Part shown: piece by piece, positions 47,271 through 57,005 of the stretch
Layout of the letters: every line of letters starts with the position of its first letter
Numbering within the stretch: the first letter of the stretch is position 1
Origin: Winogradskyella luteola
Lineage (GTDB): Bacteria; Bacteroidota; Bacteroidia; Flavobacteriales; Flavobacteriaceae
NCBI RefSeq assembly: GCF_019203985.1
Contig: NZ_JAGSPD010000015.1
Span: 1-64,000, forward strand
Direction: 5' to 3'
Length of the DNA: 64,000 nt
The notes under the pieces: generated by a model
The model's input: the letters and a program-made list of their open reading frames with translations, nothing else
What the model was told of the DNA's origin: nothing
Databases searched by the model: none
Program-made: the position numbers and the translations under genes

Positions 47271-48359
47271 TTATTTCAGTATAGTTTTCCATTGCTGCCC
47301 GATAGTGCTCTTAGAAAACTTTTCAATACTCTTTTGGGCATTAGACTTACATTGTAAATATAAATTTTTATCCTCTAACATTCTATTCATAGCATTTGTT
47401 AGAGCCTCTATATTATGATTTTCTACCAAAAGACCATTTTTTTCATTCACAATAATTTCATTTGGACCAGACTTACAATCAACCGAAATTACGGGTGTAC
47501 CAACAGAAAGAGACTCTACCAGAGCTCTTGGAAATCCTTCAAACCTGCTTGTTAAAACCGTAAAAAAAGCAGCTTCAACAAAGGGATAAGGATTAACCAG
47601 AAACTCTAAAAACTCTACATGATTACTTAAGCCCAAAGTATCACTTTTTTGTTTTAACATCATTTTATCCTTGCCATTACCAAGAATTTTGAGCTTTACT
47701 GAATTATGTGGAAGCTTTGATTTGGAATAGGCTTCAAGCAAAAGGGAAATGTTTTTTATGTCGTCATTTAACCTTCCGAAAAATAGAATATAATTGTCTT
47801 TTATTGTTTTTTTAACTAAAAGTTCCTCAGCATCTATTGCTACTTGGTTGTGAATGACCTCAAGATTTTTAAACCCAAATTCATTATTCAGTTTTTCTGC
47901 AATAGCTTTTGATACAGAAACAATTTTATATGCAGAACCATACAATAATTTAGCAAAAAATTTACTGGGATATATATACATATCCGTATTGTAACTGCGG
48001 ACACAATATATCGTGTTTTTTGCATTATAAATCCATTTGGAAACAATCAGTTCTTTAAATAGTCCTATACGGGTTCTGTTATCAATAACATAATCAAACT
48101 TATGTGCTTTAAGGTAATTCTTAAAAATCTTTAAGCGCTTAAATCTACCCATTTTAGAGTCGTCTTCTGCCTTAAGTTTTCCTAGGTTAAGCAATTTCCC
48201 TTTGTAGGGGTAATCAATCTTATCCAATACCGAAACAATATGAACATCAAAGTCTAGATCAAAAAGCATTTCTGATAATAAAGCTGAAGACCTTTCTGCA
48301 CCGCCAACACCAAGCGATGAAACTACAATACATATTTTTTTGGTGTTAGTTTTAATCAT
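47271..48359 (-). CDS. GT4 family glycosyltransferase
   Basis: This 362-residue GT-B enzyme begins KKICIVVSSLGVGGAERSSALL. Its C-terminal half has the nucleotide-sugar site: ILFFGRLNDDIKNISLLLEAY, KILGNGKDK, then SRFEGFPRALVESLSVGTPVIS with the conserved EX7E-type motif. It adds a sugar to a growing glycan. It shares a 36-bp divergent promoter region with the gene at 48396. Confidence 0.93.
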   Translation of the reverse strand: MIKTNTKKICIVVSSLGVGGAERSSALLSEMLFDLDFDVHIVSVLDKIDYPYKGKLLNLGKLKAEDDSKMGRFKRLKIFKNYLKAHKFDYVIDNRTRIGLFKELIVSKWIYNAKNTIYCVRSYNTDMYIYPSKFFAKLLYGSAYKIVSVSKAIAEKLNNEFGFKNLEVIHNQVAIDAEELLVKKTIKDNYILFFGRLNDDIKNISLLLEAYSKSKLPHNSVKLKILGNGKDKMMLKQKSDTLGLSNHVEFLEFLVNPYPFVEAAFFTVLTSRFEGFPRALVESLSVGTPVISVDCKSGPNEIIVNEKNGLLVENHNIEALTNAMNRMLEDKNLYLQCKSNAQKSIEKFSKSTIGQQWKTILK

Positions 48360-48366
48360 TTACAAG

Positions 48367-48386
48367 TATCTTTGAAAACAAATGTA
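48367..48386. promoter_or_regulatory. Overlapping divergent -7 elements
   Basis: TATCTTTG (48367-48374, plus) and TACATTTG (48386-48379, minus) are both exact TAnnTTTG matches. They lie within the 36 bp between two divergent start codons. Their -33 regions would fall in the opposite gene. Confidence 0.45.
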
Positions 48387-48395
48387 ACGATATAA

Positions 48396-49544
48396 ATGAA
48401 GATATTATTAGTTGGTGAATATAGCAGGCTTCATAATTCATTAAAAGAGGGATTGGAAAAATTAAACCATGATATCACTATTGTTGCAGCTTACGACGGT
48501 TTTAAAAAGTACGACGTTGATTTACTAATTAAAAAAAAATATCGAAGAGGGATAAAGAAAAAAGTAAAAAACTTACTCTATAGACTAACTGGCTTTGATC
48601 TTGAATCTTACAATGTTATACAACAAATACAACAATTAGAATCACAATTGAGAGGCTACGATATTGTACAATTTATCAATGAAACGCCTTTTGGTTGTTC
48701 CGCAGAGATTGAAACTAAAATTTTCGATTTTATTTCGTCTCGGAACAACAACACATACCTTCTATCTTGTGGTACAGACTACATTAGTGTTAATTATGCT
48801 AATGGTAAAAATTTAAGGTATTCCATCCTCACCCCTTACAAAAACGGTAAGGATAAAACCAATCTCTTTGCATACGGTCTAAAATTTTTAAAACCAGAAT
48901 TTAAAGCATTACATTATCATATTTATAACAAAATAAATGGCGTTATTGCATCGGATATGGATTATCACCTACCTCTCCAAAACCACCCTAAATATTTGGG
49001 CTTAATCCCCAACCCAATAAACATAGATAATTTAAAGTTTGAAGAGCTAAAAATTAAAGATAAGATTATCATTTTTCATGGTATTAACATTCAAAACTAT
49101 TACAAAAAGGGAAATGATATTTTTGAAGATGCCTTAGGCATTATTAAGCAAAAATATTCGGATAAAATAAAGGTTATAACAGTAAGAAACTTACCGTATT
49201 CTGAGTATATTAAAGCCTATAACCAATCCCAAATTTTATTAGATCAGATCTATGCTTACGACCAAGGTTATAATGCTCTAGAAGCCATGGCAAAAGGCAA
49301 AGTCGTTTTCACAGGTGCGGAAAAAGAATGGTTAAATCATTATAATGTCAAAGAAGACACTATTGTTATTAATGCTTTACCAAATGCCGCAAGTATTGTT
49401 GAAAAATTAGAATGGCTGATTAAAAACCCCAGCAAGATTATTGAGATATCTAAAAATGCCAGACAATTTATTGAAGAACATCATCACTATGTAACATCGG
49501 CCAAAAACTATCTAAATATTTGGGGAACCAACAACAAGCTCTAA
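48396..49544 (+). CDS. Glycosyltransferase, GT-B-like
   Basis: This 382-residue soluble protein has an N-terminal Rossmann start (MKILLVGEYSRLHNSLKEGL) and a C-terminal half resembling GT4/GT1 donor sites: IIIFHGINIQNYYKKGNDI, AYNQSQILLDQIYAYDQGYNALEAMAKGKVVFTG. It is plus-strand inside a minus-strand glycan operon. Its stop overlaps the flippase stop by 4 nt. The sugar is unknown. Confidence 0.82.
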   Translation: MKILLVGEYSRLHNSLKEGLEKLNHDITIVAAYDGFKKYDVDLLIKKKYRRGIKKKVKNLLYRLTGFDLESYNVIQQIQQLESQLRGYDIVQFINETPFGCSAEIETKIFDFISSRNNNTYLLSCGTDYISVNYANGKNLRYSILTPYKNGKDKTNLFAYGLKFLKPEFKALHYHIYNKINGVIASDMDYHLPLQNHPKYLGLIPNPINIDNLKFEELKIKDKIIIFHGINIQNYYKKGNDIFEDALGIIKQKYSDKIKVITVRNLPYSEYIKAYNQSQILLDQIYAYDQGYNALEAMAKGKVVFTGAEKEWLNHYNVKEDTIVINALPNAASIVEKLEWLIKNPSKIIEISKNARQFIEEHHHYVTSAKNYLNIWGTNNKL

Positions 49545-50830
49545 CCATTTTCGGAAGATTTATTACTGTAATAAGCACCAATAACAAAAACCACAATGAT
49601 AAAGTAAACGATATAACGTACCAAATGTGCTATAACAACTCCTTCGGTCCCGTAGTATTGTATAAATAGTTTAGTAAGTACAAAGAATAACACCAATGAA
49701 ATGATTTCGGTAATCACGAAGCTTTTTACCAAACGCTTAGCTAAAAATTGATGAGCCAATACCAATGCACAAAGCCGTATAAAATCACCTAACAATTGCC
49801 ATTTAAACAACGGTTCCATTCCTGTGAAATTTGGATAAACAACATCAATAATAAGATTTCTAAGCACGTACACCAAGAGCATGCCTAATCCAAAAATTGG
49901 TAGAATAGTTTTATAGATATTTAAAACTTCATTTTTAAATTCGTGTTTAGTATTAATATTTGCAAATTTAGGAATCACGTATAACGTAAATAATCCTGTG
50001 GCAAACACCATATAATTCCGTGAGATAAATGTCATAGCTGTCCAATAACCAGCTTCATTAACATTGATTTCATCCGTAATCAATGTTCTAATATCCAATT
50101 CTATATAATTGAGTAGAAATGTGGATACGAAAGACATTAATGTAAAAGCTAAAAGCTCATTTCTATAAACAAGATTTAGTTTTATATCTTTAAATCCTAT
50201 ATATTTTCTTAAAGTTTTACCGAATACAAACCCTAAAACACTAAGTTGTATAATTGGGGCAATAGCAATGGCTATAATTACTCCTTCTAAGTTTGAAGTA
50301 TATAACCCTATAAGAATAGCTGCTGTTGCCAACAAGTAACTAATAAGTTCAATTTTAGCGTATTTTTTATAATCTGAAAGCCCATTTACAACACCTCCAA
50401 TAGTTCTATTTAAGGCAATAAAAGGTACTATGACAGCCAACAATCTAAATACATAAATAAAGTCATCTGATTTAAAAAGGTAGTTGGAGAAATAACTTGA
50501 ACCAAAAAATAAAACTAATGCAGAAATAAAAGACCCGAGAATAAAAAATACCGTAGCTGTAGAAAACAACTTGGCTAATTCTGGTTTGTTTTCTTTGTAT
50601 TCCGCAACATATTTTACAACACCATTAAAAACACCAAGCGTTGATGTACTGGTCAACATTGCCATAACATTACGCACCTGTCCAATACTAGCAATACCTG
50701 CTTCGCCAACGGTAATTGCCAACAAACGCTGAATAAAAACCGAAACGATAAGTCTTATGGTAATTACGACCGCATTAAGAGATGTAATCTTTAAGACTGT
50801 ATTACCGCTAAGAAATTTTGGAAGCCTCAC
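49541..50830 (-). CDS. O-antigen flippase, WzxE-like (second copy)
   Basis: This 429-residue polytopic protein of the polysaccharide exporter (MATE/MVF) type has about 12 hydrophobic segments and the conserved segments GQVRNVMAMLTSTSTLGVFNGVVKYVAEYKEN and AGYWTAMTFISRNYM. It flips lipid-linked oligosaccharide across the inner membrane. It is paralogous to the next upstream gene, 10 bp away. Confidence 0.9.
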   Translation of the reverse strand: MRLPKFLSGNTVLKITSLNAVVITIRLIVSVFIQRLLAITVGEAGIASIGQVRNVMAMLTSTSTLGVFNGVVKYVAEYKENKPELAKLFSTATVFFILGSFISALVLFFGSSYFSNYLFKSDDFIYVFRLLAVIVPFIALNRTIGGVVNGLSDYKKYAKIELISYLLATAAILIGLYTSNLEGVIIAIAIAPIIQLSVLGFVFGKTLRKYIGFKDIKLNLVYRNELLAFTLMSFVSTFLLNYIELDIRTLITDEINVNEAGYWTAMTFISRNYMVFATGLFTLYVIPKFANINTKHEFKNEVLNIYKTILPIFGLGMLLVYVLRNLIIDVVYPNFTGMEPLFKWQLLGDFIRLCALVLAHQFLAKRLVKSFVITEIISLVLFFVLTKLFIQYYGTEGVVIAHLVRYIVYFIIVVFVIGAYYSNKSSENG

Positions 50831-50840
50831 GTTTAGTTAT

Positions 50841-52148
50841 TTAATAATCATCCATTCCTTCTTCGTTCAACACACCAAACAAAGAACTACCAAAGATTAG
50901 CAATATTATGCAGAAGTGCATAAAATAACTTAAACAGTGTCCCATCACAGCCCCTTTTAATCCAAAGACATCTATTAAATAAATACTGGACACATACATA
51001 ATGACAAATAAAAAGATTTCGATAATTATAAAATGGGCAAACATTTTCTTAGCTAAAAACTTATAGGCAATAACCATTGACATAACGCGCATAAAATCAC
51101 CCAGTATTTGGTAACCAAACAAGTCTTCAATAGGTCTAAACTCTTCGGTAAATAATAGGTTAACCAACAACCCTCTGCTTAAATAAATAATACCCAAAAT
51201 AACAGCAAATATTGGCAATACCGTTTTGTAAAAGCTAAACACCTCTTTTCTAAATTCCTTGTGCGAATCTATTTCTGCAAAACGGGGTAGAATATACAAT
51301 GCCATTAATGAATTTATAAACATTAAATAATAATCAGAAACTCGGGTAACTGCCGTCCAATAACCAGCTTCCTTAATACCAATTTCAGAAATGAGATAGT
51401 TTCTTATAATTATATAAACAATAGGCAAGGCAATTGATGATACTAAGGCCATAACCATAAATGGACCTAGCTTTTTAAGTATAGAAAATTTAATATTAGT
51501 AATCCTTATGTATGACATCAAATTTTTTCTAAATGCGATACCAACTATGGTAATCAAAAGGTTTAACGCAGGAGTTATTACTACTGCAATTAGAGCACCA
51601 TCTATTTTGTTTTGCCATATTAAAAGTATCGTCACCAGAAGTCCAAGTATCTGGCCAATGATATTTATGACTAATAAAATTTTGTATTTAGAAAAGCCAT
51701 TCATTATTGAAAATACAAACATATTTAAAGCATAGAATGGCAAAACAATGGCCAAAGTCTCTATAACATAAGTATAGTTATTGTTTAGAAAGATTAAGCT
51801 ATTGATATATTCGGCATTGTAATAACATATAAATGCCAACAGAATTGATGAGAAAAATCCAAAATAAAATACAGTAGATAATGTACCGGTAAGCTCAGTT
51901 ATATTATTCTTACATCTTCCAATAAGCTTTACAACACCATCATATAGGCCGGCGATGGCAATAGACTGTATCGTACTCAAAAAATTTCTAACATTACCTA
52001 TTAATGCCATGCCTTCTGGCCCAACAAAAATGGCAATGAACTTAGAAATAATTATACCAGCAATAATTTTAATGCTGATATTAGCCGTATTAAGATTTGC
52101 CGCTTTTACTAAAACTTCATTATTTATGTAATGAAAAAACTTTTTCAT
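50841..52148 (-). CDS. O-antigen flippase, WzxE-like (first copy)
   Basis: This 435-residue multispanning protein aligns throughout with its downstream neighbour (GNVRNFLSTIQSIAIAGLYDGVVKL, AGYWTAVTRVSDYYLMF). The start codon overlaps the last base of the aminotransferase gene, so they are translationally coupled. Two flippases in tandem suggest two different lipid-linked substrates or a recent duplication. Confidence 0.9.
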   Translation of the reverse strand: MKKFFHYINNEVLVKAANLNTANISIKIIAGIIISKFIAIFVGPEGMALIGNVRNFLSTIQSIAIAGLYDGVVKLIGRCKNNITELTGTLSTVFYFGFFSSILLAFICYYNAEYINSLIFLNNNYTYVIETLAIVLPFYALNMFVFSIMNGFSKYKILLVINIIGQILGLLVTILLIWQNKIDGALIAVVITPALNLLITIVGIAFRKNLMSYIRITNIKFSILKKLGPFMVMALVSSIALPIVYIIIRNYLISEIGIKEAGYWTAVTRVSDYYLMFINSLMALYILPRFAEIDSHKEFRKEVFSFYKTVLPIFAVILGIIYLSRGLLVNLLFTEEFRPIEDLFGYQILGDFMRVMSMVIAYKFLAKKMFAHFIIIEIFLFVIMYVSSIYLIDVFGLKGAVMGHCLSYFMHFCIILLIFGSSLFGVLNEEGMDDY

Positions 52149-53266
52149 TAATAGGAATTTAAAACTTCAATAACTGTTTTTAATTGTTCATCCGTCATTA
52201 CCGGACTGATTGGCAAACTTATAACTCTTTCTTGAATTTGCTCGGTTAAAGGCAACTTTAAATGTGAAAATTGGCGAAATGCATTTTGCTTGTGCGGTGC
52301 AAGGGGATAATGAATCAACCATCCAACCTTATGCTCATCCAAAAATTTTGTAAAACTCCCCCTATCTTCTACTTCCATGACAAAGGCATAAAATACGTGA
52401 TTGTGTGAACCATCGTAAGACGGTAATTTTAATTTTGGATTACTAATGCCTTCTAAATACTGTTTGGCAATCGCTCTTCTCTTTTCATTATCTAAGTCTA
52501 AATACTTTAGCTTTATACTAAGAAATGCAGCTTGCAGATCATCCAATCGACTATTGAATCCTATAATTTCATTTTTATACTTTTCTTTACTGCCATAATT
52601 TCTCAATAGAGAAACAGCTTCAAATAATTCTAAATCGTTAGTTGTTACAGCACCTCCATCACCAAGAGCTCCCAGATTTTTACTCGGATAAAAACTAAAT
52701 GCTGCGGCATGCGAGAGGTTTCCTGCTTTTAAACTTTTGAAGTTTTCATTTTCGGTGCTCGCAATAGCTCCATGAGCCTGTGCAGCATCTTCAATAAGCA
52801 ATAAATCATTTGATTTACAAAGCTGCATTAAACTTTCATTATCAGCCAATTGCCCATATAGATGCACCATGATTATCGCTTTCACATTTTCATCTAATGC
52901 TTTTTCAACATGTTCTATTGAAAGATTATAGGTGTATGGATTTGGCTCTATCAAAACAGGTTCTAGTTCTGCATGCAAGACAGATAAAATAGTAGCTATA
53001 AATGTATTGGCCGGAACAATAATTTTATCACCTTTTTTCAGTTTTCCTATTTGAATATAGCCTTTTAAAATCAATGTAAGTGCATCTAATCCATTAGCTG
53101 TACCTATACAATATGCTGTACCGCAATATTGGGCAAACTCGCTTTCGAATTTTGAAACATTCTCGCCTAAAATATAATTTGAAGCATCTAAAGATTTAGA
53201 GAAAGCGGCTTTAAACTCGTTTCGGAATCGGTCATTAACTTTATGTAGGTCTAAAAACTTAATCAT
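52148..53266 (-). CDS. fdtB: DegT/DnrJ/EryC1/StrS aminotransferase, FdtB-like
   Basis: This 372-residue PLP enzyme transfers an amino group to a 3-keto sugar nucleotide. The Schiff-base lysine is K196 (FSFYPSKNLGALGDGGAV), and the acidic residue in LLLIEDAAQAHGA (156-168) contacts PLP. With the FdtA-like isomerase it would yield dTDP-3-amino-3,6-dideoxyhexose. Its start overlaps the acyltransferase-like gene by 4 nt and its end overlaps the flippase start by 1 nt. Confidence 0.92.
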   Translation of the reverse strand: MIKFLDLHKVNDRFRNEFKAAFSKSLDASNYILGENVSKFESEFAQYCGTAYCIGTANGLDALTLILKGYIQIGKLKKGDKIIVPANTFIATILSVLHAELEPVLIEPNPYTYNLSIEHVEKALDENVKAIIMVHLYGQLADNESLMQLCKSNDLLLIEDAAQAHGAIASTENENFKSLKAGNLSHAAAFSFYPSKNLGALGDGGAVTTNDLELFEAVSLLRNYGSKEKYKNEIIGFNSRLDDLQAAFLSIKLKYLDLDNEKRRAIAKQYLEGISNPKLKLPSYDGSHNHVFYAFVMEVEDRGSFTKFLDEHKVGWLIHYPLAPHKQNAFRQFSHLKLPLTEQIQERVISLPISPVMTDEQLKTVIEVLNSY

Positions 53267-54243
53267 ACAAATACATCATCTAACAGTTTATAGTTTTCTG
53301 TCTTAATCTTATAAAATCCTTGAGTGATTGATCGTGCTCCAAAACCTTCTTTCCAAAATTGAAGTCCTTTGTTGACTTTTTGACCAACTTCAATATTTGA
53401 CGTACCAAAACTAAAATAAGGTTTATCTTTAAACGTAATATCTAACAAATGTGTATGAAGGAAATCTAAACTCCCCAATTCGTTTTTGTCTGCGTTTCCC
53501 GAAATATATTGGCAGTGTGCTACATTATGGGTTTCAAAAATTGTAGTGCCACCAACAATGACATCATTGTAAAACACATTGAATTGCCTTATGTTTTTCG
53601 GAAATCTAGATTTCAAAAGATTAATTTCTTCTAAAGTGTGTACGGGTTGCACACCGTGTTTAGACTTTAAATTAGGAATTAATATAGCTTTCCAAAACAG
53701 GTCTAAGTTATCCGACTCTTGAACTTTTAAATTATGCTTCCGACCTCTTTTGAGACCTTCTTTTCTACTATTGGAATAGGATTTAAAATTTAAATCTACA
53801 ACCGAGTGCATATCATTTCTCAATAGCTCTGCATTGGTTTTAAAACATAGATAAAGCATTGTATTATTAGTGGTATTTTGAAGATAAATACTTGGCAACT
53901 CCTTTAGAATTAAACTATCAACTTCTTTTTCATTAAGAAACTTTAATATAGCCTTAAAAACCAGAATCGCATCTTCAGACTTTAACTCTTTTGTATAGAT
54001 CAAACCTCCATAACTTAGGCCTTGATGCGAATAGACTTCATTACCTATTTTATTAGCTGGTAATAAAGCTAGTAGTTTATTATTTTTATAAGCCATCAAT
54101 GAATAGTCCTGAAATCTATCGCAATGGTAATCCATAAAGTCTCTTTGAAACAGAAAAGTCTGTTGATTGCTTGATTCAACAAAGCTATCCCATTCATCTT
54201 TATTTGTTCGTTGATATAGAGTAATATCCAATGGTTGCATCAA
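53263..54243 (-). CDS. FemAB/GNAT-like acyltransferase
   Basis: This 326-residue protein resembles FemAB-type acetyltransferase_6 proteins (TFLFQRDFMDYHCDRFQDYSL, GLKRGRKHNLKVQESDNL, and a C-terminal GTSNIEVGQKVNKGLQFWKEGFGA). In similar clusters an acyltransferase makes the N-acetyl group of the 3-amino sugar; that role is inferred from position before the FdtB-like gene (4-nt overlap). The start may be MMQ or MQ. The divergent gap of 188 bp upstream has no clear promoter. Confidence 0.8.
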   Translation of the reverse strand: MMQPLDITLYQRTNKDEWDSFVESSNQQTFLFQRDFMDYHCDRFQDYSLMAYKNNKLLALLPANKIGNEVYSHQGLSYGGLIYTKELKSEDAILVFKAILKFLNEKEVDSLILKELPSIYLQNTTNNTMLYLCFKTNAELLRNDMHSVVDLNFKSYSNSRKEGLKRGRKHNLKVQESDNLDLFWKAILIPNLKSKHGVQPVHTLEEINLLKSRFPKNIRQFNVFYNDVIVGGTTIFETHNVAHCQYISGNADKNELGSLDFLHTHLLDITFKDKPYFSFGTSNIEVGQKVNKGLQFWKEGFGARSITQGFYKIKTENYKLLDDVFV

Positions 54244-54431
54244 CCAAAAATAGTTTTAATTTTTATTTTCGGTTTAAAAAATTGGTTTTTTAATGCCTAT
54301 ATCTATTTAGTAGGTCATGTTCAGTCTTAATATTAAGTTCCCAGAGCTACATTCTTCCTTAAAAGTTTCAGGACATTAGTAATCAACGCTTATTATTTTA
54401 TATTAGCAAAAAATAATCCGATTGATTGACT

Positions 54432-56003
54432 GTGAACAGTAAGAACCTATATAAATTCCTTTTTTTTGGAATACTGATTTTTTATATGATAGCGTATGGA
54501 CCTTATGGCATAGATGAGGGAGATATGGGGTCTATTTTTGGTATATCATGGAGTATGTACAACGGTTATTTTCCACACAGAGATTTTGTGTATATAAAGC
54601 CTGCATTCTCTCCTTATTTTCATTCGCTACCACTTTATATATCAGAAACTTATGCCTATCTAATTAATCGGTATTTATATTTTGCACAGGTATTCACTTA
54701 TTCTTATTTAGCTAGTGCCATTGCTTTTAAGTTATTAAACCTTCCTAAAAAGTATATCTTTTTTATTGCTACTATTGGTGCATTAGTTTCTATTCATAAT
54801 TATCCACCAATGCCTTGGAACACTGTAGATGGTCTATTCTTTAGTATTATTGGCCTGTTCTTTGTCACTAAAACCACCAAAAAATGGTGGTGGATCGTTT
54901 TAGGTGCGTTTTTTCTTTTTTTAGGAGCTTTATGCAAACAGCCTTTTTATTTTTTCCCGCCACTCGTGGCTTTGTTTTTGTTATTTGGAAAGGATTTAAA
55001 AGCTTTCATTATATTAAGTATTAGCGGCCTATTATTTGCTGGTGTTTTTATTCTCTTATTTTGGTGGCAAGATGCTCTCAACCCTTTTATTGAACAGATG
55101 TTCAGTTTTACCTCTGGTTCTAGCTTACTAAATACTGGCGTGAAGTCTTATTATTTAGGAATTAAGTTTCATGTTTTATATATAGTCATTACAATTATTG
55201 GCATTTGGCTTGCTAAAAAATATCTCAGTAGAAATTTAGCATTTTTACTAATTCATGTTCTTATAGTTACCATATTTGTATGGTTATACTATAAAAACGA
55301 AAGTCTATACAAACCTTTAAAATATGGCATCATCCATATTCTATGGGCATTTGGTGTTTTATATTCGATTGTAAAAAGTATAAAGCAACCAAAGTATACG
55401 ATTTTGGTTGTGCTGTTTGGTTTATCCTGGTGTGCTTCTATAAGTAATGGTTATAATACACCTATCGATTTCTCAACACCATCTATTTTATTCATTTCAA
55501 TACTTACCTTAGGTGAGACGTTTACCATAAAAAAATGGACTCCACCATTACTTATAGGTATTTATTTGGGAACTTTCTATTTAGGATATCAATATCCATT
55601 TAACGAAGAGAATCGCAATCAATTAAATCATAACTTAGGCAACTTATATCCACATTTACAAACCATCCATACCAGTAAAGAGCGGTATGATAAGTTTGAA
55701 GAGCTAAAAGTATTATCAAACAGATACGATAACTTTACGATTCTACCATCAATGACCTTAGGCCATTATATTACCAATACCGTAAACCCGATTGGTGTAG
55801 ATTGGGTATTTAATCACCACCTCGCAGACGAATTAGAGAACTATAAACAAATGCTTAGTGATAAAAACCTGACCATTTTTATAGAAAACTTTGAAGACCA
55901 CAAAGATAATTACCAAGAGACATCTTTACTAACGGTTTTTGTTGTTGATAATTGGGTACTTAAAGAAAAACACAAACACTTTAGGGTTTATCAACAACGC
56001 TAA
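54432..56003 (+). CDS. GT-C-type membrane glycosyltransferase, PMT/ArnT-like (module A)
   Basis: This 523-residue protein has about 11 membrane segments and a periplasmic C-terminal region. The first exposed loop carries an acidic motif (GPYGIDEGDMGSIFG) and HRDFVY, the kind of site where GT-C enzymes hold the catalytic aspartate. Such enzymes use polyprenyl-phosphate sugars as donors. I start at GTG 54432; a TTG two codons upstream is also possible. It is followed 37 bp later by a polyprenyl-phosphate GT2 that could supply its donor. Confidence 0.78.
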   Translation: MNSKNLYKFLFFGILIFYMIAYGPYGIDEGDMGSIFGISWSMYNGYFPHRDFVYIKPAFSPYFHSLPLYISETYAYLINRYLYFAQVFTYSYLASAIAFKLLNLPKKYIFFIATIGALVSIHNYPPMPWNTVDGLFFSIIGLFFVTKTTKKWWWIVLGAFFLFLGALCKQPFYFFPPLVALFLLFGKDLKAFIILSISGLLFAGVFILLFWWQDALNPFIEQMFSFTSGSSLLNTGVKSYYLGIKFHVLYIVITIIGIWLAKKYLSRNLAFLLIHVLIVTIFVWLYYKNESLYKPLKYGIIHILWAFGVLYSIVKSIKQPKYTILVVLFGLSWCASISNGYNTPIDFSTPSILFISILTLGETFTIKKWTPPLLIGIYLGTFYLGYQYPFNEENRNQLNHNLGNLYPHLQTIHTSKERYDKFEELKVLSNRYDNFTILPSMTLGHYITNTVNPIGVDWVFNHHLADELENYKQMLSDKNLTIFIENFEDHKDNYQETSLLTVFVVDNWVLKEKHKHFRVYQQR

Positions 56004-56040
56004 TCAAAAAAAATGATAGCTTTGTAGTACAAGTTAAATT

Positions 56041-56985
56041 ATGAATTTTAAAGATGCTACACTCTCATTGGTAATCCCTCTCTATAATGAAGAGGAAAAT
56101 ATACAGCAGCTATTAAAAAATATTGATGAGGCTTTAGAAGGTCTTAAATTTGAAATGATTTTGATTGATGATTTTTCTACAGACAAAACTGTTAGCGAAA
56201 TCAAAAGGTTAAATCATCCAAAGGTTAAACTCATTGAACTTCGCAAAAATTATGGACAAAGTTCTGCCCTTGCTGCAGGATTTGATAATGCCAGCGGGGA
56301 TTATATCATTACACTAGATGGTGATTTACAAAATGACCCGATGGATATTTTACCAATGCTTCAAAAACTACAAAAAGAAGATTGGGACGTTGTTGTAGGA
56401 ATTCGCAACAAACGAAAAGATAATTTTGTAAAAAAACTACCTTCGAAAATTGCAAACTTTTTAATTAGGAAAGCCACCAAACTTAACATTAAAGATCATG
56501 GTTGTGCTCTTAAAGTATTTAAAAAGGAAATCGCTAAAGAATTAAATCTCTATGGGGAAATGCATCGTTTTATAGGTTTGCTCGCCTATCTAAATGGCGC
56601 CCGTATTGGGGAAATAAATGTAAAGCATCATCACAGAATTCACGGAAAATCTAAATATGGTTTGGGCAGAACGTTTAAAGTTGTAAATGATATTCTGCTC
56701 ATCTTGTTTCAGCGTAATTATCTTCAAAAACCACTGTATTTGTTAGGCAATCTTGGAATTTTCTTCTTTGCGCTTGGAGCCATCATAAATGTATATTTGT
56801 TGATTGAAAAAATCCTTGGTAATGATATTGGAGATAGACCATTACTTATTTTAGGCGTACTATTTTTACTTGTAGGAGTTCAGCTTTTTACTACAGGCAT
56901 TGCTATAGACTTACAAATGCGAACATATTACGAAACTCAAAACACTCGTCCTTATAAAATTAGAGAGATTACTGATTTTGATTAA
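56041..56985 (+). CDS. GT2 polyprenyl-phosphate glycosyltransferase, DPM1/ArnC-like (module A)
   Basis: This 314-residue enzyme has a cytoplasmic GT-A domain (LVIPLYNEEENIQQLL, ILIDDFSTDKT, ITLDGDLQNDP) and two C-terminal membrane helices (LYLLGNLGIFFFALGAIINV and LLILGVLFLLVGVQLFTTGI). This is the ArnC/GtrB pattern, forming polyprenyl-phosphate sugar. It is placed between two GT-C-type genes and is likely to feed one of them. Confidence 0.9.
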   Translation: MNFKDATLSLVIPLYNEEENIQQLLKNIDEALEGLKFEMILIDDFSTDKTVSEIKRLNHPKVKLIELRKNYGQSSALAAGFDNASGDYIITLDGDLQNDPMDILPMLQKLQKEDWDVVVGIRNKRKDNFVKKLPSKIANFLIRKATKLNIKDHGCALKVFKKEIAKELNLYGEMHRFIGLLAYLNGARIGEINVKHHHRIHGKSKYGLGRTFKVVNDILLILFQRNYLQKPLYLLGNLGIFFFALGAIINVYLLIEKILGNDIGDRPLLILGVLFLLVGVQLFTTGIAIDLQMRTYYETQNTRPYKIREITDFD

Positions 56986-57005
56986 AAGAAGTGTAGTTTT
57001 ATTTT

